Positions 26,064-37,202 are shown, counted from the first letter of the stretch. The stretch: 41,204 bases of DNA from Rhodospirillales bacterium (GCA_017304945.1 JAFKLG010000101.1:1-41204), one strand, 5' to 3'. The notes: generated from the sequence alone by a model not told the origin. Translations and numbers: made by a program.

Positions 26064-26648
26064 ATGTCCAGCATCGATCCGTTCGCCAAGTTCGCCACCT
26101 GGTTTGCGGAGGCGGAAGCGAGCGAGCCGAAAGACCCGAACGCCATGATCGTGGTCACGGCCACGCCGCAGGGGAAGCCGTCGGCGCGGACCATCCTGCT
26201 CAAGGGCGTCGATGCGCGCGGCTTTGTCTTCTACACCAACAAGGAAAGCCGCAAGGCGGGCGAACTCGCCAGCAATCCGAACGTCTTCCTGCTGTTCTAC
26301 TGGAAGTCGCTGGGCCGCCAGGTCCGCATCGAGGGCAAGGTCGAATCCGTCACCGATGCCGAGGCGGACGCCTATTACGCGAGCCGCCCGCGGATCTCCC
26401 GCCTGGGCGCCTGGGCCTCGCAGCAATCCCGCCCGCTGGACGAACGCGCCACGCTCGAGCGGCGGCTGGCCGAGTACGAGGCGGAATTCCCCGGCGACGA
26501 CATTCCCCGGCCGGCCTACTGGTCGGGCTACCGCGTGCTGCCCGACTATTTCGAGTTCTGGCAGGACATGCCGTTCCGCCTGCACGACCGCGCCACGTTC
26601 ACCCGCGAGGCGGGCGGCGGCTGGGTCGAAGGCAAGCTCTACCCGTAG
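26064..26648 (+). CDS. pdxH: Pyridoxine/pyridoxamine 5'-phosphate oxidase
   Basis: PdxH is an FMN enzyme that oxidises pyridoxine or pyridoxamine phosphate to pyridoxal phosphate, using oxygen. The 194-residue product has the FMN-binding split-barrel motifs SARTILLKGVDARGFVFYTNKESRKAGEL and LLFYWKSLGRQVRIEGKVE, and the SRPRISRLGAWASQQSRPL segment of the family; it ends in the characteristic C-terminal region (KLYP in place of RLxP). Start is ATG 26064 with GAGGGGAAAG upstream (26051-26060). Divergent from the COG0523 gene; the 221-base gap between them holds no gene. Confidence 0.95.
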   Translation: MSSIDPFAKFATWFAEAEASEPKDPNAMIVVTATPQGKPSARTILLKGVDARGFVFYTNKESRKAGELASNPNVFLLFYWKSLGRQVRIEGKVESVTDAEADAYYASRPRISRLGAWASQQSRPLDERATLERRLAEYEAEFPGDDIPRPAYWSGYRVLPDYFEFWQDMPFRLHDRATFTREAGGGWVEGKLYP

Positions 26649-26654
26649 CGGCTC

Positions 26655-28190
26655 GTGCCGCACGAGCCCGCCGCCCCCGCGCCCGACCGGCCGCCCAGCG
26701 GCATCCCGCCCGCGCAGCAGGCGACCGCCGCGCTGCTGCAGCGGCTCGCGGGCGGCGCCGAACCGATCCAGACCCACATCTCGGCCGTCTTCGTGGGGCC
26801 GGATACGGTGTGGAAGCTGAAGAAGGCGGTCCGTCTCGCCTTCCTCGACTTCACGCGCATGGAGGACCGTCGGCGCTTCGCCGACCGCGAGCTGGCGCTG
26901 AACGCACCGGCCGCCCCCGGCCTGTATCGCGACGTCGTGCCCGTGCTGCGCCGGCCCGACGGCACCCTCGTTCTCGGGGAACCCGGCGCCCCGCTGTCCG
27001 ATCCGGCCGAGGGGACGCCGATCGACTGGGTCCTCCGCATGGCGCGCGTCCCGGCAGAGGACTTCCTGGATAAGCGCGCGGCGAGCGGCCGGCTGGGACC
27101 GGCGGAGCTCGATGCGCTGGCCGACGCGATCGTCGCCTATCATGCCGCGCTGCCCCCGGTTCACGGCGTTCTCCCGCCGATGCACGACATCGCACGCGGC
27201 AATGTCCGTTCGGCGCGCGATGCGGGACTGCCGGCCGAACCGGTCGGTGCCTGGGAAACGGCGATCCTGGCGGCGCTGGACGCGCTGCGGCCCTGGATGG
27301 CGGCCCGCGCCGCGGCGGGCTTGGTCCGCCGTGGGCATGGCGACCTGCATCTCGGAAATCTCTGCCTGTGGCAGGGACGGCCGGTGCCGTTCGACGCGCT
27401 CGAGTTCGACGAGGGCATGGCGACGATCGACCTCGCCTATGACCGCGCGTTCCTGCTGATGGATCTCGACCGGCGGCTGGACCGCGCCGCGGCGAACCGG
27501 GTGATGAACCGGATCGTCGCTCGCACCGGCGATGTGGACATGCTGCGCGGCCTGCCCGCCTTCCTGTCGCTGCGCGCCATGGTGCGTGCGCATGTGGAGC
27601 AGCGGCGCGGCCAGGCCGTGGCGACCGGCTATCTCGACGCCGCGCTCGCCTACCTGCAGCCGCGTCCGGCGGGGGTGATCGCGATCGGCGGCCTGCCGGG
27701 GACCGGCAAGTCCACCCTCGCCCGCGCACTGGCCCCGGACCTCGGCGTCGCACCCGGCGCGCTGATCCTGCGCAGCGACGAACTCCGCAAGCGCCGCTTC
27801 GGCGTGGCGCCGGAGGAACGCCTGCCGCCCTCCGCCTATGCCGAGACGGTCAGCACCGCGGTCATCGCGGATGTCGCCGCCGGGGCGGAGGCCGTGGCCC
27901 GCGCCGGGTACATGGCGATCGCCGATGCGACCTTCCTCGACCTCGCGCACCGGGCGTCGATCGAGGCCGCGGCGGCGCGGGCCGGGGTGCCGTTCCTCGG
28001 CCTGTGGCTGCAGGCGCCGCTGCCGGTGCTCGAGGCGCGGATCGCCGCGCGCCGGGGCGATGCGTCCGACGCCACCGTCGCGGTGCTGCACGCGGCGGCG
28101 GGGCGCGATCCGGGGCCCGGATCCTGGCACCCGGTCGAGGCGACGGACCCGCTGCCGGCGGCACGGGCGGCGATTCAGAACTGGAAGTAG
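26655..28190 (+). CDS. Fused APH-like phosphotransferase and P-loop kinase
   Basis: The 511-residue product joins two domains. The N-terminal half resembles aminoglycoside phosphotransferases and keeps the Brenner-type loop HGDLHLGN (residues 228-235, catalytic Asp230) and a later metal-binding FDALEFDE. The C-terminal half is a P-loop kinase of the AAA_33/gluconate-kinase type with Walker A GLPGTGKS (346-353) and a lid-like Arg-rich region. Such fusions (COG2187/COG0645 type) are widespread, often annotated as bifunctional aminoglycoside phosphotransferase/ATP-binding protein, and their substrates are unknown; drug resistance should not be assumed. GTG 26655 follows pdxH by 6 bases, so cotranscription is likely. 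It overlaps the convergent MBOAT gene by 16 bases. Confidence 0.85.
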   Translation: MPHEPAAPAPDRPPSGIPPAQQATAALLQRLAGGAEPIQTHISAVFVGPDTVWKLKKAVRLAFLDFTRMEDRRRFADRELALNAPAAPGLYRDVVPVLRRPDGTLVLGEPGAPLSDPAEGTPIDWVLRMARVPAEDFLDKRAASGRLGPAELDALADAIVAYHAALPPVHGVLPPMHDIARGNVRSARDAGLPAEPVGAWETAILAALDALRPWMAARAAAGLVRRGHGDLHLGNLCLWQGRPVPFDALEFDEGMATIDLAYDRAFLLMDLDRRLDRAAANRVMNRIVARTGDVDMLRGLPAFLSLRAMVRAHVEQRRGQAVATGYLDAALAYLQPRPAGVIAIGGLPGTGKSTLARALAPDLGVAPGALILRSDELRKRRFGVAPEERLPPSAYAETVSTAVIADVAAGAEAVARAGYMAIADATFLDLAHRASIEAAAARAGVPFLGLWLQAPLPVLEARIAARRGDASDATVAVLHAAAGRDPGPGSWHPVEATDPLPAARAAIQNWK

Positions 28191-29788
28191 AGGAACTCCC
28201 GCGAGCCCCCGAGGGAGAGCAGCGCGACCGTCGCCAGGGCGCCGACCGCGAGCGCCCAGGGCGCGTTCGGCGCCCAGCGCAGCCAGGCCGGGCGACCGGG
28301 CTGCACCGGATCCAGCGCCGGGTGGAAGCGGACGAAGATCTGTTGCGTGTTCGGCAGACCCCAGACGATCGCATACAGCGCGACCAGCCACAGCACCTGC
28401 CGCACGCAAGCCGCGGTCGCATGCCACTCGGCGGGCTGCGCGGCCACGCGCAGCAGATCCGGCAGCCCCTCCAGCCAGGTCGCCGGCAGGGGCACGCCCG
28501 GGCCGGCGCCGTGCAGGCCCACCATCCCGGCCAGCATCGCCATCGCCGCCTCGACCGAGGGGGCGCGGAAGAACACCGACCCGACCAGGACACAGAGATA
28601 GGTCAGCGCGATCCGCCAGACCCGGCCGAGCGCCCCCGGCGTGGCGGAACCCGGCCGCAGCAGCCGCCAGGCGCGCGCGATGGTCAGCCAGGCTGCGTGC
28701 AGCAGGCCGAACACCAGGAACTGCGCGCCGCTGCCGTGCCACAGGCCGGCCAGCCCGATCGTGACGAAGACCGGAACCAGGATCATCGACCCGAAGCCGC
28801 GCAGCGTCGTCTGCGCCGCGCGATCCACCGGCAGCCGCCGTGCCCGGCGCCGGCGCATCACCCACAGGGTCAGCGGATCGTGCAGATAGCGCGTGAGATA
28901 GCGTGTCAGCGTCATGTGCCAGCGCTGCCAGTAGTCGATCACGCTCTGCGCCTTGTAGGGGCTGTCGAAGTTCAGCGGGAACCGCACGTTGGCCATGCGG
29001 GCGAGCCCGATCGCCATGTCGGAATAGCCGGAGAAGTCGAAATAGAGCTGCAGCGAATAGCTGAGCGCGGCATTCCAGGCCGCGAACAACGGCAGTGCCT
29101 GGGGTTCGGCGAAGGCTTCCGCCACGCCGATCGAGGTCGGGTCGGCCAGCACGGTCTTCTTCAGCAGGCCCAGGATGAAGATCGACGCCCCCAGCGCGAG
29201 ATTGCCCGGCGCGACCCGGTAGGTCGCGGGATCGGCGAACTGCGGCATCACCTCCCGGTGGTGCAGGATCGGGCCGGCGATCAGATGCGGGAAGAAGGTC
29301 ACGAAGACCGCGTAGCGCAGCAGCGAGCGGTCGTGCGGTTCGCCATCCCGCACGTCGAGCAGGTAGCCGATCTGCGTGAAGGTGAAGAAGGAGATCCCGA
29401 GCGGCAGCGCGATCGAGGGCGGCGGCAAGGTCAGGCCGAAACCGGCATCCAGCAGGGAGACCAGCCAGGCCAGATATTTGCAGTAGGCGAGCGCCGCCAG
29501 GTTGGCGCCGATGCCCGCCCACAGGACCCAGCGCTGCGCCGGCCGGTCCCGCGTCGCCTCCAGCGCCCGCGCCACGCCATGGTTGAGCAGGAGCGAACCG
29601 AGCAGCAGGGGCACGAAGCGTGGCTCGAACCAGCCGTAGAAGACGAGCGAGGCGAGGACGAGCCAGGTACAGGCCGCCGCTTGCCCGAACCGGGCGCTGC
29701 CGAAGAACCCGGCCAGCGCGAGGGGCAGGAAGCAGAACAGGAACAGGGGGTCGGTGAACAGCACGCAGCCAGCATCGCACCGGCGCAT
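28175..29788 (-). CDS. MBOAT family O-acyltransferase
   Basis: This 537-residue polytopic membrane protein (AlgI/PatA-type MBOAT) would pass an acyl or acetyl group across the cytoplasmic membrane to a surface polysaccharide or lipid. Family hallmarks are FFTFTQIGYLLDV, FFPHLIAGPILHHREVMPQF, YFDFSGYSDMAIGLARM, FDSPYKAQSVIDYWQRWHMTLTRYL and the catalytic GLWHGSGAQFLVFG. The alternative GTG start at 29764 would give a product starting LFTDPLFLFCFLPL, closer to the family consensus, so the start is uncertain by 8 residues. No AlgJ/AlgX-type SGNH partner is adjacent, so its acceptor is unknown. Confidence 0.9.
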   Translation of the reverse strand: MRRCDAGCVLFTDPLFLFCFLPLALAGFFGSARFGQAAACTWLVLASLVFYGWFEPRFVPLLLGSLLLNHGVARALEATRDRPAQRWVLWAGIGANLAALAYCKYLAWLVSLLDAGFGLTLPPPSIALPLGISFFTFTQIGYLLDVRDGEPHDRSLLRYAVFVTFFPHLIAGPILHHREVMPQFADPATYRVAPGNLALGASIFILGLLKKTVLADPTSIGVAEAFAEPQALPLFAAWNAALSYSLQLYFDFSGYSDMAIGLARMANVRFPLNFDSPYKAQSVIDYWQRWHMTLTRYLTRYLHDPLTLWVMRRRRARRLPVDRAAQTTLRGFGSMILVPVFVTIGLAGLWHGSGAQFLVFGLLHAAWLTIARAWRLLRPGSATPGALGRVWRIALTYLCVLVGSVFFRAPSVEAAMAMLAGMVGLHGAGPGVPLPATWLEGLPDLLRVAAQPAEWHATAACVRQVLWLVALYAIVWGLPNTQQIFVRFHPALDPVQPGRPAWLRWAPNAPWALAVGALATVALLSLGGSREFLYFQF

Positions 29789-29890
29789 GAATGATCGGTT
29801 TCGCCGTTCACTCTTCCCAAATCGCATTGGCCGGACCATGTTGCTCGCCAGAATCGCAAGCCTGCCCTGCGCACCCCGGAGGACTGACCG

Positions 29891-30754
29891 ATGGCGATCC
29901 GCAAGCTGCTCCTCCCGCTCACCGGCACCGCGGCGGGGGAGGCCGCCCTGTCCACCGCGCTGACCATCGCGCGCTACTGGAACGCGCACGTCACCGCGCT
30001 GCATGTGCGGGTGGACAGCCGCGACGTGGCTCCGCTCGCGGGCGAGGGCCTGTCCGGCGCGATGATCGAGGAGATGATGTCCGCGACGGAGAAGGAGAGC
30101 AGCGACCGCGCCTATGCCGTGCGCGCGATGTTCGACCGCTTCGTCGCCCAGCACCAGGTCGTGGTGCAGGAACCCCACCCCAAGCTCGGGCACGCCACCG
30201 CCCACTTCGCCTCCGTGACGGGCCGCGAAGAAGACATCGTCGCCCAGCAGGCGCGGCTCGCCGACCTGACGGTGGTGCCGCATCCGGAGGCGGACGAGGA
30301 CGTCTCCTCCTCCGACGCGCTGCATGCCGTCCTGTTCGACTCCGGCCGCCCCGTGCTGATCTCGCCGCAGGTGCCGCCGGCCACCGTCGGTACGCGGATC
30401 TGCATCGCCTGGAACGGCACCGCGGAATCCGCGTCCTCGGTGCAGGCGGCGCTGCCCTGGATGCAGCGGGCAGAGGCGGTCCGCATCCTCTCGGCCGAGG
30501 GCTACCAGCGCCGCGGCCCCGGCGCGCCCGACCTCGCCGCCTATCTCGCGCTGCACGGGGTGCACGCCGATATCGCGGTGTTCCACTCGCAAGGGTCGGT
30601 CGGCGCCGGCCTGCTCGCCGCGGCGGTGGATTTCGGCTGCGACCTGCTGTCGATGGGCGCCTACTCGCACTCGCGGCTGCGCCAGCTCATCCTGGGCGGC
30701 GTGACGCGCCACGTGCTGGAGAACGCGACCCTGCCGGTGATGATGAACCGCTGA
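29891..30754 (+). CDS. Tandem-domain universal stress protein
   Basis: The 287-residue product has two Usp domains: residues about 1-140 (MAIRKLLLPLTGTAAGEAALSTALTIARYWNAHVTALHV) and about 155-287, the latter with an ATP-binding-like G-x2-G...G(S/T) pattern in MGAYSHSRLRQLILGGVTRHVL. UspE-like proteins aid survival under oxidative, starvation or membrane stress; the precise role is unknown. GGAGG (29878-29882) precedes the ATG. A weak promoter-like pair, TTGGCC (29827-29832) and CAGAAT (29849-29854), lies upstream. A MarR gene starts 4 bases after its stop. Confidence 0.9.
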   Translation: MAIRKLLLPLTGTAAGEAALSTALTIARYWNAHVTALHVRVDSRDVAPLAGEGLSGAMIEEMMSATEKESSDRAYAVRAMFDRFVAQHQVVVQEPHPKLGHATAHFASVTGREEDIVAQQARLADLTVVPHPEADEDVSSSDALHAVLFDSGRPVLISPQVPPATVGTRICIAWNGTAESASSVQAALPWMQRAEAVRILSAEGYQRRGPGAPDLAAYLALHGVHADIAVFHSQGSVGAGLLAAAVDFGCDLLSMGAYSHSRLRQLILGGVTRHVLENATLPVMMNR

Positions 30755-30758
30755 TCCG

Positions 30759-31256
30759 GTGCCGGCCGCAGCGCCGGGGCCAGAGGACGGCCGGATCCGC
30801 GAGACGCTCAGGGTCTATGTCAAGCTGCTTCGCGCGGGCAAATCGGTGCTCGCGCGGCTCGAGCCGGGGTTGGCCTCCGAACGGCTGACCGCGACCCAGT
30901 TCGGGGTGCTGGAGGCGATCCTGCACAAGGGCCCGCTCACCCAGCGGGAGCTGCTGCGCAAGGTCCTGACCAGCCCCGGCAACATGACCGACGTGGTGGA
31001 CAAGCTCGCCCGCCGGGGCCTGGTCTCTCGCGAGCGGAGCGCCACCGACCGCCGCGCCGTGACGGTCGCGCTGACGCCGGAAGGCCGCGCGCTGATCGAG
31101 GCGCTGTTTCCCCGCCATGCCCGCGACATCGCCGCCACGATGGACGCGCTCACCGAATCCGAACTGCAGGAACTCGGCCGGTTGCTGCGCAAGCTGGGGC
31201 GCGCGCCGGCGCCCGCGCTTGCCGAACCGGGGGGGCAGGGTCACGATCCGGCGTAA
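30759..31256 (+). CDS. MarR-family transcriptional regulator
   Basis: The 165-residue winged-helix regulator has the MarR core: LTATQFGVLEAILHKGPLTQRELLRKVLTSPGNMTDVVDKLARRGLVSRERSATDRRAVTVALTPEGRALIE. It starts with GTG 30759, 4 bases after the universal stress protein stop, so it is translationally linked to it. The pirin gene follows 30 bases later. MarR regulators next to pirins often respond to redox or phenolic compounds; that this protein controls the pirin is an inference. Confidence 0.88.
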   Translation: MPAAAPGPEDGRIRETLRVYVKLLRAGKSVLARLEPGLASERLTATQFGVLEAILHKGPLTQRELLRKVLTSPGNMTDVVDKLARRGLVSRERSATDRRAVTVALTPEGRALIEALFPRHARDIAATMDALTESELQELGRLLRKLGRAPAPALAEPGGQGHDPA

Positions 31257-31286
31257 CCGGTACAGGCACCGCTCCGGGAGACTCCG

Positions 31287-31985
31287 ATGATCGACCTGCG
31301 GCCCTTCGCCACGCTCGGTGGCTACCAGAACGGCTGGTTGAGCGCGCGGCATCATTTCAGCTTCGGCGCCTATCGCGAGGCGGCGCGCATGGGGTTTGGC
31401 CGGCTGCTGGTGTGGAACGACGACGAGGTCGCCCCCGGCCAGGGCTTCGATCCCCACCCCCACCGCGACATGGAGATCGTCACCTATGTCCGGCAGGGCG
31501 CCATCACCCATCGCGACAGCCTGGGCAACGAGGGGCGCACCGAGGCGGGCGACGTGCAGGTGATGCATGCCGGCAGCGGCATCGTGCACGCCGAATACAA
31601 CCTCGAGCATGAACCGACGCGGTTGTTCCAGATCTGGATCCAGCCCGACCGCGCGGGCGTTGCGCCGGGTTGGGCGACGCGTCGGTTTCCGCGCTGCACC
31701 GGGCTGAACGTGCTGGCCAGCGGGCGCGTCGACGATGCGGTGTCGGGGGCCTTGCCGCTGCACGCGGACGCGCAACTGCGGGTCGGCGTGCTGCGGGCCG
31801 GCGAAAGCGCGCGCCTGACGCTGGGCACCGGCCGTGGGCTGTACCTGGTGCCGGCGACCGGCGCCGTGACGGTGAACGGTGTCGCGGTCGGGCTGCGCGA
31901 CGGGGCTGCGATCAGCGACGAGCCGGAGGTCGCGATCATGGCGACCAAGGAGGCGGATCTGGTCGCGGTGGAGGTGGCGCTGTAG
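31287..31985 (+). CDS. Pirin family protein
   Basis: This 232-residue bicupin has the pirin metal motif in the first cupin: DPHPHRDMEIVTY (His and His plus Glu) and MHAGSGIVHAEYN (His and Glu), together with the family stretches NGWLSARHHFSFG and LFQIWIQPD. Pirins (YhaK-like) bind iron; some have quercetin dioxygenase activity, others act in stress signalling. GGGAGAC-type sequence precedes the ATG. It shares a transcription direction with MarR and Usp, forming a likely stress-related unit, and converges on the PLD gene. Confidence 0.93.
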   Translation: MIDLRPFATLGGYQNGWLSARHHFSFGAYREAARMGFGRLLVWNDDEVAPGQGFDPHPHRDMEIVTYVRQGAITHRDSLGNEGRTEAGDVQVMHAGSGIVHAEYNLEHEPTRLFQIWIQPDRAGVAPGWATRRFPRCTGLNVLASGRVDDAVSGALPLHADAQLRVGVLRAGESARLTLGTGRGLYLVPATGAVTVNGVAVGLRDGAAISDEPEVAIMATKEADLVAVEVAL

Positions 31986-32033
31986 CGGCGCGCGGCCGCC
32001 TCTGCTGCGGGTGCGCGCCGGAGCGCGCCGGGA

Positions 32034-32663
32034 TCAGTTCCGGAGCGGTGCGGGCGCGGCCAGGAACGCCGCCGGACCACCTGGTTGCGTCTGCAACGAC
32101 TTCGAGACGGCGCGGCGCAAGTCCCAGTTCGCCAGGTACATCGCCGCGACCGCCGGGGAGTCGATGAACGTGACGTTCTCGGCGTTCCGGCGTTCGGCGG
32201 AGCTCGTGTAGTTGTAGGAGCCGCCGATCACCAGGTGACCGTCGATCACGATGAGCTTGTTGTGCGCGATCGCCACCGTGTCGTCGATCCAGGTCGGGAT
32301 GCCCACGTCGCGCGTGAAGCTCGCACCGGCGGACTGCACCTGCCGCCCCTCCGGCTCGTTGCTCTTGTCCAGGATGATCTGCACGTCGATGCCACGGTCG
32401 TGCGCCGCGGCCAGCGCGCGCAGGATGCGCGGTGCGGTGAACCCATAGGCCTGCACGCGGATGCTGTCCCGGGCGGCGTCGATCGCGGCGGTGATGGCGG
32501 TGTCGCATTGCTGCGCGGGGACGAAGCACACCGAGACCTGCGCGGCGACCGGGCCGGCGGGTGGTGCGCTGCTGCGGGTCTGCGGGGCGGCGTCACGCCG
32601 CGCATCCGCGCCGATTGGCGCAATCGCGATCAGGAGGGCGAGCGGGAAGGCGACGCGGCGCAT
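32034..32663 (-). CDS. Secreted Nuc-type phospholipase D-superfamily protein
   Basis: The 209-residue protein has an N-terminal signal peptide (MRRVAFPLALLIAIAPIGADA) and a single HxKxxxxD motif (HNKLIVID, His134, Lys136, Asp141), followed by GGSYNYTSSAERRNAEN. One HKD motif per chain is typical of the dimeric Nuc endonuclease subgroup, which is metal-independent and acts on DNA, often in the periplasm. A phospholipase function cannot be excluded. It lies 77 bases downstream of ccmB on the same strand, where ccmC often stands in related bacteria. Confidence 0.88.
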   Translation of the reverse strand: MRRVAFPLALLIAIAPIGADARRDAAPQTRSSAPPAGPVAAQVSVCFVPAQQCDTAITAAIDAARDSIRVQAYGFTAPRILRALAAAHDRGIDVQIILDKSNEPEGRQVQSAGASFTRDVGIPTWIDDTVAIAHNKLIVIDGHLVIGGSYNYTSSAERRNAENVTFIDSPAVAAMYLANWDLRRAVSKSLQTQPGGPAAFLAAPAPLRN

Positions 32664-32740
32664 GCGAATCGGTTCATGTTGACGATCCGCATCGTCCCGA
32701 TCCGACCGGCGTTGCGCCACCAACGCAGGGTTGCGCTGGC

Positions 32741-33406
32741 CTACTCCGCTGCACTCCGCAGGGCCGCCCCCGCGGCGAGCGGGCAGAGCGGCAGGGCGCA
32801 GGCCAGCAGGGCGGTCAGCAGCAGCAGGTGCGGCCGGGGCGACAGGCCGCCGGCCGCCGCGTCCGCCGCCGCGACGCCGAAGATCAGCACCGGGGTGGTG
32901 AGCGGCAGGACGAGCAGCGGCAGCAGCACGCCGCCGCGGCGCGCGCCCAGAACGATGGCGGCGCCGGTGGTGCCGAACAGCGACAGCAGCACCGTGCCCG
33001 GCAACAGGCCGGCGAGCAGCGCCGGCAGCGCGTCCTCCGGCATCCGCAGCATCACCGCGCTCGGCGCGGCGGCGAGCAGCAGGGGCAGGCCGGTGACCAG
33101 CCAGTGCGCGGTGGCCTTGGCGCCGGCCAGGGCGGCCGACGGCAGGCCGGACAGCAGGAGATGATCGAGCGAGCCGTCCTCGTGATCCGCGCCGAACAGT
33201 CGGTCGAGCGGCAACAGCGCGCTGAGCAGTGCGCAGACCCAGACGACGCCGGGCGCCATGCGCCCGAGCGTCTCGGGGGCGGGGCCGATCGCGAGCGGGA
33301 AGAGCGAGGCAGCGAGCAGGAAGAACAGCAGGGCCGCGAGCGTGTCCGCGCCGTGGCGGACGGAGAGCCGCAATTCGCGCCCGAGGACGGCGAGGAAGCG
33401 GATCAT
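32741..33406 (-). CDS. ccmB: Heme exporter protein CcmB
   Basis: CcmB is the membrane subunit of the CcmABCD complex that loads heme onto CcmE for cytochrome c maturation. The 221-residue polytopic protein has the N-terminal family stretch FLAVLGRELRLSVRHGADTLAALLFFLLAASLFPLAIGP, then FGADHEDGSLDHLLLSG and further hydrophobic segments. It follows ccmA on the minus strand but, unlike the usual touching or overlapping arrangement, 190 bases of repeat sequence separate them (33407-33596). The ccmC/D/G genes are not in this window. Confidence 0.95.
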   Translation of the reverse strand: MIRFLAVLGRELRLSVRHGADTLAALLFFLLAASLFPLAIGPAPETLGRMAPGVVWVCALLSALLPLDRLFGADHEDGSLDHLLLSGLPSAALAGAKATAHWLVTGLPLLLAAAPSAVMLRMPEDALPALLAGLLPGTVLLSLFGTTGAAIVLGARRGGVLLPLLVLPLTTPVLIFGVAAADAAAGGLSPRPHLLLLTALLACALPLCPLAAGAALRSAAE

Positions 33407-33415
33407 GGCACGACG

Positions 33416-33566
33416 CTCTCCCCTCGCGGGAGGGGGTTGGGGGGAGCGGGCGGCGCGGGTCGCTCCGCCATCGGTGCGGGGCGGTGCGCTGGGGGGCATC
33501 GGGTGAGGGGGGAATCCGGGTGGCGCCCCCTGCCCCCATCCCCCTCCCGCATGGGGAGGGGGGAAG
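33416..33566. repeat. REPIN-like pair of inverted C/G-rich repeats within ccmAB
   Basis: The first arm (33416-33447) shares the core CTCTCCCCTCGCGGGAG with the element at 10940-10956, followed by a similar G-rich tail. The second (33526-33566) is the same sequence type in reverse orientation: its reverse complement reads CTCCCCATGCGGGAG then a G-rich tail. Two REP-type units in inverted orientation with a spacer of about 80 bases form the structure known as a REPIN. It lies in the ccmA-ccmB gap and may fold into a large hairpin in the transcript. Confidence 0.6.
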
Positions 33567-33596
33567 GCCGTGCCGGGCGCTTCATCTGCGGCGCGC

Positions 33597-34223
33597 TCAT
33601 CCGAGCCGCAGCTCGCGCGTGCCGGCGAGCGGGAGCGGGACATGGGTGGCGGCGACGACCATGCCGCCGCGGCCGCGATGCGCCGCCAGCAGTCCGCCGA
33701 ACCGGTCGATCGACACGGTGTCCAGCCCCAGCGTCGGTTCGTCCAGCAGCCAGAGCGGCGCGCTACCGAGGGCGAGCCGCGCCAGCGCCAGGCGGCGCTT
33801 CTGGCCGGCCGACAGCATCCGCGCGGGCAGGTCGGCCAGGCGCTCCAGCCCAACCGCGGCGAGAGCCTCGGCTGCCACCCCGCCGGTCAGTGCGGCGGCG
33901 AAACGCAAATTCTCGGCCGCGGTCAGCCCCGGTTTCACGGCATCCTGGTGCCCGACATAGACGACCCGTGCCGCATGCGCCGGCAGATCGGCCAACGCGT
34001 CCTCCCGGTCCCAGAGCAGCCGGCCCGCCGCCGGTCGCACCAGGCCCGCCAGCAGCCGCAGCAGGGTCGATTTCCCCGACCCGTTCGGGCCGACCAGCAC
34101 CAGCGCCTCCGCCGGGGCAAGCGAGAAGCCGAGGTCACGGAACACCAGCCGCTCTCCGCGGAACGCCGCCAATGCCTCGGCCGTGAGCCCCTCGCCAGCG
34201 GCGGACATTGCTGCGCCTGCCAT
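33597..34223 (-). CDS. ccmA: Heme exporter ATP-binding protein CcmA
   Basis: CcmA is the ABC ATPase of the CcmAB(C) complex in cytochrome c maturation. The 208-residue product has Walker A VGPNGSGKST, signature LSAGQKRRLALARL, Walker B LWLLDEPTLGLD and the H-loop ATHVPLPL. ATG 34223 is chosen; ATG 34208 is also possible. Divergent from acnA across 181 bases, a neighbourhood seen in other alphaproteobacteria. ATP use is expected to release heme-loaded CcmE. Confidence 0.95.
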   Translation of the reverse strand: MAGAAMSAAGEGLTAEALAAFRGERLVFRDLGFSLAPAEALVLVGPNGSGKSTLLRLLAGLVRPAAGRLLWDREDALADLPAHAARVVYVGHQDAVKPGLTAAENLRFAAALTGGVAAEALAAVGLERLADLPARMLSAGQKRRLALARLALGSAPLWLLDEPTLGLDTVSIDRFGGLLAAHRGRGGMVVAATHVPLPLAGTRELRLG

Positions 34224-34404
34224 ACCCGTCGGAACCCTTTTCAATACCAACCCTTCGCGCGGGGCGCCGGACCATGGACGGGTCCCGGCTTGTGTGGTTA
34301 AAGCCCGCCGACTGTGAATATTGCACCTGCGGCGTGCGCTCCATCCCACGCAGCGTCCCGTCGCGCAACGAGAGGCGTCCTGCCGATCGCAGGGCGGAAC
34401 CGGC

Positions 34405-37098
<2,694 letters not shown>

Positions 37099-37107
37099 CC
37101 CGGTCCG

Positions 37108-37135
37108 GCCGGCCCCTTCCTTCGAGCGGGCCGGC
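37108..37135 (+). terminator. Hairpin after acnA
   Basis: GCCGGCCC (37108-37115) and GGGCCGGC (37128-37135) form a perfect 8-bp stem with a 12-base loop, 9 bases after the acnA stop. There is no T-run. It could serve both acnA and the convergent MOSC gene. Confidence 0.5.
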
Positions 37136-37202
37136 TGCGTCCCATGGGCGCCGGCGGGCGCCCGCGGGACCGGTTGGGCCGCTGACGCGCGGCCCGGGTG
37201 CC

